DNA from: CAJBVG01 sp943371425
GTDB lineage: Bacteria > Bacteroidota > Bacteroidia > Sphingobacteriales > Sphingobacteriaceae
NCBI GenBank assembly: GCA_943371425.1
Contig: CALRUR010000004.1
Location: forward strand, 1-64,000
Direction of reading: 5' to 3'
DNA length: 64,000 nucleotides
The translations under genes and the position numbers were made by a program. The notes under the pieces were generated by a model, which was given only the letters and a program-made list of their open reading frames with translations, was not told the DNA's origin and made no database searches. Of this stretch, positions 43,212 to 50,681 are shown one piece after another; the first letter of the stretch is position 1, and each line of letters opens with the position of its first letter.

Positions 43212-44174
43212 TTATTTTTTCAATCCTATTTCTCTTAATCTTTCATCTAAATATTGCCCAGCAGTATAATCGTCGAATGCTTTAGGGTTTTCTGCATTAA
43301 TGCAAGAATCTAAGCAGGCTAAACTCATTTCAGAGCGAGGGTGTAAGAAAAATGGCACCGAATACCTCGATGTACCCATTAATTCACGTGGTGGGTTTAC
43401 TACCCTATGCGTAGTTGATTTTAGTTTGTTATTAGTAAGTCTTTGCAACATATCTCCAACATTCACTACAATATCATCTACTTGAGCTTTTATAGGGTAC
43501 CAGTCGCCGTCGCGGGTTAACACTTCTAGGCCATCTGCGCTTGCTCCAATTAACAAAGTAATTAGGTTGATGTCTTCATGAGCTCCAGCTCTTACGGCAT
43601 CGGGAGCCAGACTATCTGGATCTGTTATAGGGAAATAGTGGATGCCTCTTAAAATACTATTGCCGTTTTTGATTTTCGCATCAAAATAGAACTCATCTAA
43701 ACCTAAGTAAACAGCAATTGCTCTTAAAATATGAGTTCCTGCGTATTCTAATTTTTTAAATATTTCTTTGGTAATTTCATTAAAGCGTGGAAGCTCATCT
43801 ACCAAAATATTATCAGGATATTCTTCTTTCGACATTACTTCACCTTCAACAAATTGCCCTACTTGCCAAAACTCTTTTAAATCTGGGGTAGTAGAATCTT
43901 TTGCTTTTTCACGCCCTTTACTTGTATAACCTCTTTGGCCTGCAAGCTCAACAATTTCGTACTTCTTTTTAATTTGCTCATCAAGGTCGAATAGTTTTTT
44001 CACTTCTACGTAAAGTTCTGCCATGAGTTCTTTACTCATGCCATGGTTCGCAATGGTTACAAAACCAGTTTCGTTAAATGCTTTACCAATACCTTCCGAA
44101 AATGCTTTTCGTTGGGTTTCGTTTCCCTTGATGTAATCGTTTAAATCAAGACGAGGAATGTTTACAGTTGCCAT
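43212..44174 (-). CDS. 2OG-Fe(II) oxygenase, isopenicillin N synthase family
   Basis: A 320-residue non-haem iron enzyme. The N-terminal DIOX_N part begins VNIPRLDLNDYIKG and GFVTIANHGMSKELM. The iron ligands are His and Asp in AGAHEDINLITLL and a second His in KLKSTTHRVVNPP; the Arg-x-Ser for the co-substrate carboxylate is in SRYSVPFFLHP. Family members oxidise small molecules with 2-oxoglutarate or act like IPNS; the substrate cannot be named, and no beta-lactam genes are nearby. It stands alone, convergent with the small membrane protein gene. Confidence 0.9.
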   Translation of the reverse strand: MATVNIPRLDLNDYIKGNETQRKAFSEGIGKAFNETGFVTIANHGMSKELMAELYVEVKKLFDLDEQIKKKYEIVELAGQRGYTSKGREKAKDSTTPDLKEFWQVGQFVEGEVMSKEEYPDNILVDELPRFNEITKEIFKKLEYAGTHILRAIAVYLGLDEFYFDAKIKNGNSILRGIHYFPITDPDSLAPDAVRAGAHEDINLITLLIGASADGLEVLTRDGDWYPIKAQVDDIVVNVGDMLQRLTNNKLKSTTHRVVNPPRELMGTSRYSVPFFLHPRSEMSLACLDSCINAENPKAFDDYTAGQYLDERLREIGLKK

Positions 44175-44220
44175 AGTGTTGTGTTTAATAATATATGCAA
44201 ATTACTAATTTGTATATAAT

Positions 44221-46314
44221 TTATAGAAAGCGTTGAAAAGTTTTTATGCTTGCAAAAATGATTAAAAACAAAAATAAGAATAAATGTAGGTAGCAAATAA
44301 TGTTCAGCCATTTGTTGTCAAATACCCATTCTACCTGGTGTTTCCCTTTATTTAATAAAATTAATTGTTGAGCATAGTTTGTTGTGTAGATCTCTGTTGG
44401 CAAATTATCTATAGTTGCAACCCAACCAGGGAAAGGATTCTGAGCCAGAATTAGGCAAGTATTTGTATCAGCAGAGTAATTAAAATGGATACCATTGGAG
44501 GAAAAGATTATCGAATCGATGATTGGTTTTTCTACAAAATATACAATATTTTTTTTATCGGATTTTACCCAAGCAGAATTAGAATTTACATCGTTTACGC
44601 TATCTGCATAAATTATAGTAGAGGGCGAATACAGCCAAGCATTTTTCCAAACACTGTCTTTTATACCCGAGCTTTCTAATTTATTAAAGGTATTTAACAC
44701 AAAAGGATTGTATCCATCTATTGCTATTTCGTTAAAGTAACAATTCATATTCCAATTTAATGGCCACCTATATTCGTACTGTTGATCTATAGAATTTATT
44801 AGCGCTTGAAATTTTGGCACATGAAATTTATCATCTGCATTTTTAATTAACTGATCTACATCTTTTGATTTTGTGTTTAAAACCATGGTAGCCATTGCAT
44901 TTAAGCGAACACTTAAAAACAAATCAGCACAAATCAATACGAGTAAAAAAAACTTAGCTACTTTTTTATATAGTAAAATACAAAATAGAATTAGCAAAAT
45001 AGATTGAAACGCTAATTGATAAATTAAATGTTGATAGAATGTTGATGTTTCGAATTGAATTGCAAGGGCGTTAAGCGAAAGTATAGAGAATGGTTTCCAT
45101 GAAGATACATTGTAAATAATAATTGCTCCAAAAACGGAAACAACTATTAATAGGAGTTTAATAATTTTGAATCTATACTTTTCTATATAAATTTTTAAGC
45201 TATCATAATAGGATGCGCTGAACAATAGAATACAAATGATAAAAAACAGTCGGAAGAGTGAAGGGAACCTAAATAAATTGAAGCCAGGAAGGTAATTGTA
45301 AAGCAATGTTCTAAGTGGCGTTTGCGCGCCAAATGCAATTACTAAAAACAAAGTTGATAAGATTAGCCAAAATGTACTGCGTTTATTTTTCTTTGAAAAC
45401 AAATAGAATAATACAAGCATTACGGGTAATAAACCAACGTATGCGTTAGCCATAGAAATATCGGTATTAAATAATTCAGGATTTTTAAAGGAACTAAATG
45501 GAGCAATTAGCGAGAGTAAACTTTGCCAAGAGAAAGGGTGTTGTAAGGCTTTCTCTAGTGTAATACCCGCGCCTCTGCTAAAGTAATTTGCACTAGTTAA
45601 TATTGAATAAATGATTGGAAATATGGCAATGATGCTGAGTAATGCTAGAACAATTTTATCTCTAATAAAAATAATTTTGGCGGAAGAATAATAGAATAAA
45701 ATTAGTTGATCTATAAGAATAATATAAATACAGGTTATTAGAAATGCAGGGTAAGAACTTGAAACAAATAAATACAGTACAATGAGAAACCAAAGCAGAT
45801 GAAGGTTATATTGAGATTTACGAATGTGTAAATACTGATAGAATAGCCAAGGTATCCATGCGGCAGCAGCAATCCATGTTAGGTGTTGCGCATTACCTAC
45901 AAAGAATCCGTTAGCGATATAACAAAGGGAAACGATAAAAGAGGAGTTGGTGCTGTTGCCCACTTTTTTACTAAATGCGAATAGGCCTAAACCTCCTAGT
46001 AAAATTAAACTTAGTATTTCGAGTTCAATAATTTTCATGGAATACCCTAGTGAGCCACCAATAAGCCAGGCAGGGTAATACCATGCTGAGCTTTGTGGAT
46101 CGGCGAAGCTAGGGTAGCCGCCAAGTTGGAAGGGATTCCAAAAAGGCAATGTTCCGTTTGAAAGTGATTTTCCGGTGAAATGTCGCCAAGGCAGGTATTG
46201 TTCTGCTAAGTCCCATTTCATGCTATATGGTTCGTACCATAAAAAATGATAGCAAGTAAATGCAAATAAGATTAGAAGTAGATAATGATAATTTAATTTA
46301 AAGAAATTACTCAT
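44221..46314 (-). CDS. YfhO-like large membrane protein
   Basis: A 697-residue protein with about 12-13 TM helices and a periplasmic region of some 200 residues before the final helix. The start has YEPYSMKWDLAEQYLPWRHF with an acidic residue in the first loop, then GTLPFWNPFQLGGYPSFADPQSSAWYYPAW, which is characteristic of the YfhO (DUF6044-like) group of GT-C-related proteins. In Gram-positives YfhO is tied to glycosylation of lipoteichoic acid; the role here is unknown, presumably in surface glycan transfer. The start overlaps the AsmA-like stop by eight bases. Confidence 0.75.
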   Translation of the reverse strand: MSNFFKLNYHYLLLILFAFTCYHFLWYEPYSMKWDLAEQYLPWRHFTGKSLSNGTLPFWNPFQLGGYPSFADPQSSAWYYPAWLIGGSLGYSMKIIELEILSLILLGGLGLFAFSKKVGNSTNSSFIVSLCYIANGFFVGNAQHLTWIAAAAWIPWLFYQYLHIRKSQYNLHLLWFLIVLYLFVSSSYPAFLITCIYIILIDQLILFYYSSAKIIFIRDKIVLALLSIIAIFPIIYSILTSANYFSRGAGITLEKALQHPFSWQSLLSLIAPFSSFKNPELFNTDISMANAYVGLLPVMLVLFYLFSKKNKRSTFWLILSTLFLVIAFGAQTPLRTLLYNYLPGFNLFRFPSLFRLFFIICILLFSASYYDSLKIYIEKYRFKIIKLLLIVVSVFGAIIIYNVSSWKPFSILSLNALAIQFETSTFYQHLIYQLAFQSILLILFCILLYKKVAKFFLLVLICADLFLSVRLNAMATMVLNTKSKDVDQLIKNADDKFHVPKFQALINSIDQQYEYRWPLNWNMNCYFNEIAIDGYNPFVLNTFNKLESSGIKDSVWKNAWLYSPSTIIYADSVNDVNSNSAWVKSDKKNIVYFVEKPIIDSIIFSSNGIHFNYSADTNTCLILAQNPFPGWVATIDNLPTEIYTTNYAQQLILLNKGKHQVEWVFDNKWLNIICYLHLFLFLFLIIFASIKTFQRFL

Positions 46315-48955
46315 CTTCAGGATCTGGTTTTTCTTTCAACTTTTCTTTTAGCTTTTGCAATTTAGTTTTTTTGCTAATGCTATCGGTTTTATTAGTTGAA
46401 GATACAGATTTATTTTGAAGGCTAGGTTTTGGGATGTCTTTTTCCCATTCTTCACTTTGTTCAGAAATCGACTCTTTGAACTCTTTTTCTTTTTTAAACC
46501 AAGATCCAAATTCATCTTTAAGTATTTGTTTTACCTCTACACGCTCCTTTTTAAAATCATCGGCAAGTTTTTTTCGAATCATTTGTTTGTCTAATGAGAA
46601 TGAAGGATTGTACGCATCACCATACATCCGTATAAACAGCTTAGTATTTCCAGTGCCATCCGGTTCTACCTCTCCAAAGCGTTCGTCGCCTAATCTTTTA
46701 GATTTCTTTTTAATAAAATCAGAAAGCAAAAGTTGTAGATGATAGTCAATTTTATTTTCGAATGTATGAGAGCCAGACAAACGCATGCTTAAGGCATTCG
46801 ATTTTATTTCCATATCTGGAATGGTAATTGATTTATTTTTAATTTCAATAGTGTTCTCGAGGTTAGAAAATCTAAGGTTTTTTAATTCATTTACATCAAT
46901 ATATTTACCTAGCGCAAGCATTGGCTCGAAATCAATTAATTGACCATTTTCTATAAGCACATTTCCTTTAGCATAAAAATCTTCAAGTTTAGAATTTAAA
47001 TTCTCATCCCAAACCATGTTTATTTTCATGTTAGAGCTTATTTGCCCTCGAATGTTTTTGTCGGTAATAATATCAACACCGAAATTGTTGAATTCTCTAA
47101 ATAAATTACTTGCATCAACCTTATTTAAATTTAGGTCAATATTCATTGGCATGTTGTTATTTTTCTGGGTGTTAAAATCAATTTTGGCAAAAACCAAACC
47201 TTTCTGCGAACGGAATGCCAAATAGTCTGTACTAATAATTTGGTTTTCTATTTTCATCCCACCTTCCATATCAAAAGCTTGGAAAGGCAAAAAGTTGAGT
47301 TGTTTTATTTGTAATTTAACATTTGCATTTAAACGCTTGTTTATTTTTAATTTATAAGGTTCATCATCCGTACTATTAGCGCTAGAACCCAGTAGTTCTT
47401 TAAGGTCTATGTTATTACTAACTAAACTTGCGTCTATTTCTAAGTCTTCATTTTCAACCAAAATAAATGAAAAAAGATTTCTGAAAAATCCGTTTATTTT
47501 GAAATCAGATTTCCCAATACTAAAGGTCATTTGATTGATTCTCAAATCTGATTTCAAAAATTTATAATCTCCATTAATATTATCAATACTTAATCCATAT
47601 TTACCAGGGACTATTTTTGTATTAATTATTTTGATGATCCCTTCTGAACTTATTTCTTTTAAATTATTATCTTTTTGTAGGTCGGTGTACTTAGCTTTAA
47701 GCTTAATATTTAAATATAATTCACCTGCTTTAAAATCGATGTCTTTTATTTTCCATATCTTCTGTAATTCTACCAACGATTGTTTGGTCTCAATAGCTAA
47801 ATCCAGAAAGGGGTCTTCTAAATTACTTACCCTAACTTTACCTTTAATAGGGTTGTTATTATATAATCCATAAAACTCGTTGATAGTTAAAACATCATCA
47901 GTAAATTGCACAGTACTATTATTTTTGTACTCAATTTTCAATTTGATGTTTTTTATTTCTTGATTTTTAATTTGATCATTATTCACCAATATGCTGACAT
48001 TGTTTAAGCCAGCTGTTACATTAATTTCAGGTGATTTGTTTGGCATTAAACTACCTTCGATCTTCGCATTAAAATAGAAGTCGCCGGTGCTTGTAAAATC
48101 CTTGAAGTTGTTTGTATACTTTTCGGGTAATAAACTTACAAACGATTGAATGTTTAAATCGTTCCCCGCAATTTTTAATTTAATGTTTTTAATATTGCTT
48201 GAGTATTGAATTTTCCCATCAAGTAGTAATTTCATTTTTTCAACTAAAATTTCAGTTTTATCAAATGAATATATGCTATTTTTAAAATCAACAAATAATG
48301 ATGTGTTTAAGTTGATTTCTTTATTTCGTAAGTATGTAGTTTTATTAATGTTAATGTTTTCAATTTTAGCCTTGGAGATTAGTTTCAATTTGAAATCATC
48401 GGCATTAAAGTTCCCTTTTGCATTAAGGTCGTTAAAAAGTATATTGAATATGTAATAGTTTTGAAGATCCAGATGTTTTATTGAGGTGTTTATCAGAATT
48501 ATTTCTTCAATGGTAAGCTCGAAGTTAGATGGCTTTTGTATACTACATGTATCTGGTTTAAAAATGTCGAAATTATTAATGCCACGTTTATCAATTGATG
48601 ATGTCCATATTCCATTTTCGATATATAGCTTTTTCACCTTGAAATTGCCGTTGTAAATATCCCAAATGTTAAAAAGCATTGAGATTTCTTTTGCTGATAA
48701 TAAAACGTTCGAATGTTCTGGTTTCGAATCGTAAATAACCACATCTGGAAACTTTAAGGAAACAAAAGGGAAGTGTTTAAAGTAAGATAATTCAATTTTA
48801 CCTACTTTGATGGGAGTATTTAGCTGCGTATTGAGTTTTTCTATGGCAGATTGTTTTATCTCATTTTCATATATATAAATCAGCACAAACCCTTGTATTA
48901 CAACAAGAATAACAAAAGCTAAAAGCCAGAAAGCAATCTTTTTAAAGAGTTTCAT
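46307..48955 (-). CDS. AsmA-like envelope protein
   Basis: An 882-residue protein from the ATG at 48955 (MKLFKKIAFWLLAF) with one N-terminal TM helix and a long beta-rich periplasmic body. The start of the mature part (LNTPIKVGKIELSYFKHFPFVSLKFPDVVIYD) matches the AsmA N-terminus, and the C-terminal 250 residues have the AsmA_2 repeats (NGQLIDFEPMLALGKYIDVNELKNLRF). AsmA-like proteins form hydrophobic grooves and are implicated in phospholipid transport between membranes. The last 100 residues are charged and of low complexity. It is followed by YfhO-like with overlap, and divergent from the tRNA region. Confidence 0.88.
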   Translation of the reverse strand: MKLFKKIAFWLLAFVILVVIQGFVLIYIYENEIKQSAIEKLNTQLNTPIKVGKIELSYFKHFPFVSLKFPDVVIYDSKPEHSNVLLSAKEISMLFNIWDIYNGNFKVKKLYIENGIWTSSIDKRGINNFDIFKPDTCSIQKPSNFELTIEEIILINTSIKHLDLQNYYIFNILFNDLNAKGNFNADDFKLKLISKAKIENININKTTYLRNKEINLNTSLFVDFKNSIYSFDKTEILVEKMKLLLDGKIQYSSNIKNIKLKIAGNDLNIQSFVSLLPEKYTNNFKDFTSTGDFYFNAKIEGSLMPNKSPEINVTAGLNNVSILVNNDQIKNQEIKNIKLKIEYKNNSTVQFTDDVLTINEFYGLYNNNPIKGKVRVSNLEDPFLDLAIETKQSLVELQKIWKIKDIDFKAGELYLNIKLKAKYTDLQKDNNLKEISSEGIIKIINTKIVPGKYGLSIDNINGDYKFLKSDLRINQMTFSIGKSDFKINGFFRNLFSFILVENEDLEIDASLVSNNIDLKELLGSSANSTDDEPYKLKINKRLNANVKLQIKQLNFLPFQAFDMEGGMKIENQIISTDYLAFRSQKGLVFAKIDFNTQKNNNMPMNIDLNLNKVDASNLFREFNNFGVDIITDKNIRGQISSNMKINMVWDENLNSKLEDFYAKGNVLIENGQLIDFEPMLALGKYIDVNELKNLRFSNLENTIEIKNKSITIPDMEIKSNALSMRLSGSHTFENKIDYHLQLLLSDFIKKKSKRLGDERFGEVEPDGTGNTKLFIRMYGDAYNPSFSLDKQMIRKKLADDFKKERVEVKQILKDEFGSWFKKEKEFKESISEQSEEWEKDIPKPSLQNKSVSSTNKTDSISKKTKLQKLKEKLKEKPDPEDE

Positions 48956-49018
48956 CGGAAGATTTAACGCTAAAAATACATTCAAATGCATTTAAAATAC
49001 ATTTTTTTGAAAATATTT

Positions 49019-49048
49019 TTTGGAATAAATAAAAGAGTTCTATATTTG
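49019..49048 (+). promoter_or_regulatory. Promoter of tRNA-Val
   Basis: TTTG at 49019-49022 and TATATTTG at 49041-49048, 18 bases apart, a close match to the consensus. The tRNA 5' end is 52 bases downstream of the -7 box. Confidence 0.65.
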
Positions 49049-49099
49049 CAGTCCCAATAAGGGTAGATAAATAGTAAGCTCGCTTATAAATATCAATTA

Positions 49100-49174
49100 G
49101 GAGGCTTAGCTCAGCTGGTTCAGAGCATCTGCCTTACAAGCAGAGGGTCACTGGTTCGAATCCAGTAGCCTCCA
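49100..49174 (+). tRNA. tRNA-Val (anticodon UAC)
   Basis: A complete 75-base cloverleaf. Acceptor GGAGGCT pairs with AGCCTCC; D-stem GCTC/GAGC; anticodon stem TCTGC/GCAGA with loop CTTACAA, anticodon TAC (reads GUA); T-stem ACTGG/CCAGT with loop TTCGAAT. The discriminator base is A and CCA is not encoded. A strong terminator starts two bases later. The acceptor 3' strand is the start of the 343-bp unit that recurs downstream. Confidence 0.97.
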
Positions 49175-49316
49175 CAATCCCGAATAAAATTCGGGATTTT
49201 TTATGTTCAAGGAGAAAGGTGATGACGGTATACATATTATTTTCAGAGGAGCTCGATCGATATTACATAGGAGTAACATCAAATCTAAAGGAGCGGATAA
49301 GAAAGCATAACAGCAA
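49167..49316 (+). repeat. 150-bp direct repeat, copy 1 (tRNA acceptor end, terminator, GIY-YIG 5' part)
   Basis: Recurs at 49510-49659 with no gaps and five substitutions, an offset of 343 bases. Two of the changes fall before the start codon, two are synonymous in the GIY-YIG gene, and one changes Lys to Glu. The repeat starts exactly at the 3' strand of the tRNA acceptor stem. Confidence 0.92.
49176..49204 (+). terminator. Terminator after tRNA-Val
   Basis: AATCCCGAAT (49176-49185), a three-base loop and ATTCGGGATT (49189-49198), then a T-run. An identical copy stands at 49519. Confidence 0.9.
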
Positions 49317-49458
49317 ACACAAAGGATTTACGGGTAGAGCAAATGATTGGCGTTTAGTTCATGAAGAAAATTATGAAACTAAGACTGCAGCATTGGCGCG
49401 TGAACGAGAAATTAAAAATTGGAAAAGCCGTGAGATGATTGAGAGGCTAATAGCTTAG
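49222..49458 (+). CDS. Small GIY-YIG nuclease inserted after tRNA-Val
   Basis: A 78-residue single-domain GIY-YIG protein of the short YhbQ/UPF0213-like kind. Landmarks: TVYILFSEELDRYYIGVTSN (the GIY and YIG elements), Arg in LKERIRKHNS, and the catalytic Glu in ALAREREIKNWKSREMIE. The ATG at 49222 is chosen; a GTG directly before it is possible. The gene begins 18 bases after the tRNA-Val terminator T-run. Its last codons (RLIA and TAG) lie inside the second tRNA-Val-like sequence. It is the coding part of a 343-bp unit that starts in the tRNA acceptor stem and begins again after the tRNA-like copy, which suggests that it is a selfish nuclease targeting tRNA genes. Confidence 0.85.
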   Translation: MTVYILFSEELDRYYIGVTSNLKERIRKHNSKHKGFTGRANDWRLVHEENYETKTAALAREREIKNWKSREMIERLIA

Positions 49459-49517
49459 CTGATTCAGAGCATCCCGATTACATCGGGAGTGGTCAAGGTT
49501 CGAATCCTTAGCCTCCA
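49442..49517 (+). pseudogene. Degenerate tRNA-Val-like sequence at the end of the GIY-YIG gene
   Basis: Aligned to tRNA-Val it keeps the acceptor (six of seven pairs), the D-stem (GCTT/GAGC), anticodon TAC, the TTCGAAT loop and the 3' AGCCTCCA. Differences: two extra bases between acceptor and D-stem, an anticodon stem changed on both sides to TCCCG/CGGGA so that pairing is kept, and a T-stem of only four pairs. TCCCGAT-TAC-ATCGGGA (49472-49488) is a perfect short palindrome. The nuclease stop codon (49456-49458) is in its D-stem. Probably not a working tRNA, but structured and followed by an identical terminator. Confidence 0.8.
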
Positions 49518-49659
49518 CAATCCCGAATAAAATTCGGGATTTTTTATGTTCAAGGGGGAAGGTGATGACGGTATACATATTATTTTCAGAGGAACTCGAT
49601 CGATATTACATAGGTGTAACATCAAATCTAGAGGAGCGGATAAGAAAGCATAACAGCAA
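49510..49659 (+). repeat. 150-bp direct repeat, copy 2
   Basis: Second copy of the unit start: acceptor 3' strand of the tRNA-like sequence, the AATCCCGAAT terminator and the first 31 codons of a GIY-YIG gene, after which similarity ends abruptly at 49659. Confidence 0.92.
49519..49545 (+). terminator. Terminator after the tRNA-like sequence
   Basis: Same sequence as the one at 49176: arms 49519-49528 and 49532-49541 followed by T. Confidence 0.85.
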
Positions 49660-49711
49660 TCTCCTCAATTTTAATAAACTATTCTTTAGCCTAGTTGATT
49701 TTATCAATTAA
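49565..49711 (+). pseudogene. Truncated second GIY-YIG gene
   Basis: The first 31 codons match the intact nuclease gene (one amino-acid change, Lys23 to Glu), then the frame runs through unrelated sequence for 17 codons to TAA. It keeps the GIY and YIG elements and the Arg helix but lacks the catalytic Glu, so it cannot be active. The break at 49660 marks a deletion or the edge of an incomplete insertion. Confidence 0.85.
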
Positions 49712-49719
49712 TATTAACA

Positions 49720-50649
49720 TTAAAAGATAACACCTAATCCAATTATAAATCTGTATTTATTAGAGGTTTGTGTATCTCTCAAATTTTCAACAAATGCTTT
49801 TTGAAAATTTAGGTTGAAGTTCAACATTTTGTAATATGAATCTATTCCAGCCACCACATAATTAGATGCACCATTGGTATTAATTATTGCTTGGTCGTTT
49901 AAGTGATCTTCTTTAGCAAATTCTAATAAATAACCTAATGAAGAAATTATAGATATAGTTTCATTGCCAAATGTGTAATAAAAGGTAGAGTTAGACGAAA
50001 ATCGATCTGCAAATTGATAGTTCAGATTATTTTCGGTATTCATTCTGTATAAAATCTCCTCGTTGAAACTGAATTTTTTATATTTCAATAAATAACCAGT
50101 ATTATAAATTAGGTCCCAACTCCCAGTTCCGGTTTGAATATGTTGATCTAAATAACCACTATTTGAGTTGATATTATATCTACCTGTTGGTGCTTTTAAT
50201 CCAACTCCAATAACTACTCTAGAAATAACTTCATTTTTAGATTCAGTTTTGTAGATCTGATACCTAAAAAGTCCTTGTACATCTCCTATATAATTATAAG
50301 CATCTACCACCAAGCCATTTTCCTCCACACTATTCATAGAAAAGGGTAACATTACCACCACTTGTATTTTTCTGCCCAAGTTTAATTGCCCCCATGTTTC
50401 TATTGTTTGAAATGTTCTAGTTTGAGGATTTGTAGAATGTACGATCCCATTATGCACGTGTGAACTATTAGTTTTATATAGGCTATAACGATATTTTAAA
50501 CTAATTCCATTTTTTACTTGATTGGGATGTAAACCCATATATAAACTACACATGTCGCAACCAGCAAAAGAATTGTTTAAAGAAAATACCATAGCTATTA
50601 GTAGGATCCATTTCTTAAATGCATCATACTTTAATATCATGTTATTCAT
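49720..50649 (-). CDS. Outer-membrane barrel with N-terminal CxxC, partner of MbnP-like lipoprotein
   Basis: A 309-residue exported protein from the ATG at 50649 (MNNMILKYDAFKKWILLIAMVFSLNNSFA signal). The frame to 50676 is rejected because it runs through the terminator hairpin. The mature protein begins GCDMCSLYMGLHPNQ, placing a CxxC (CDMC) at the very N-terminus, then amphipathic strands (LKYRYSLYKT, GQLNLGRKIQVVVMLPFSMN, RYQIYKT, RVVIGVGLKAPTGRYN) ending with FIIGLGVIF. Size and strand pattern suggest a small outer-membrane barrel. Such CxxC barrels occur next to MbnP-type metal-binding proteins, as here, so metal (perhaps copper) handling is inferred. The family was not named with certainty. 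Confidence 0.6.
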   Translation of the reverse strand: MNNMILKYDAFKKWILLIAMVFSLNNSFAGCDMCSLYMGLHPNQVKNGISLKYRYSLYKTNSSHVHNGIVHSTNPQTRTFQTIETWGQLNLGRKIQVVVMLPFSMNSVEENGLVVDAYNYIGDVQGLFRYQIYKTESKNEVISRVVIGVGLKAPTGRYNINSNSGYLDQHIQTGTGSWDLIYNTGYLLKYKKFSFNEEILYRMNTENNLNYQFADRFSSNSTFYYTFGNETISIISSLGYLLEFAKEDHLNDQAIINTNGASNYVVAGIDSYYKMLNFNLNFQKAFVENLRDTQTSNKYRFIIGLGVIF

Positions 50650-50658
50650 AATAAAAAA

Positions 50659-50674
50659 GCTCCCCGAAGGGAGC
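50659..50674 (-). terminator. TTCG-loop terminator between MbnP-like and barrel genes
   Basis: On the minus strand GCTCCC, loop TTCG, GGGAGC, then six T: a textbook terminator with the stable UUCG tetraloop. The barrel ATG follows nine bases after the stem, so expression of the barrel needs read-through or its own promoter. Confidence 0.85.
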
Positions 50675-50681
50675 ATTTTAA

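Noticed and set aside
43212..44174. Beta-lactam biosynthesis from the isopenicillin N synthase-like gene
   Set aside because: No ACV synthetase or other beta-lactam gene is near; the family covers many oxygenases in primary and secondary metabolism.
49219..49224. GTG at 49219 as start of the GIY-YIG gene
   Set aside because: An ATG follows directly and gives the usual TVYILFS start; the extra residue has no support.
49442..49517. A second functional tRNA-Val gene
   Set aside because: Two extra bases between acceptor and D-stem, a mismatch in the acceptor and only four T-stem pairs make normal folding and charging doubtful; treated as a tRNA-like remnant or mimic.
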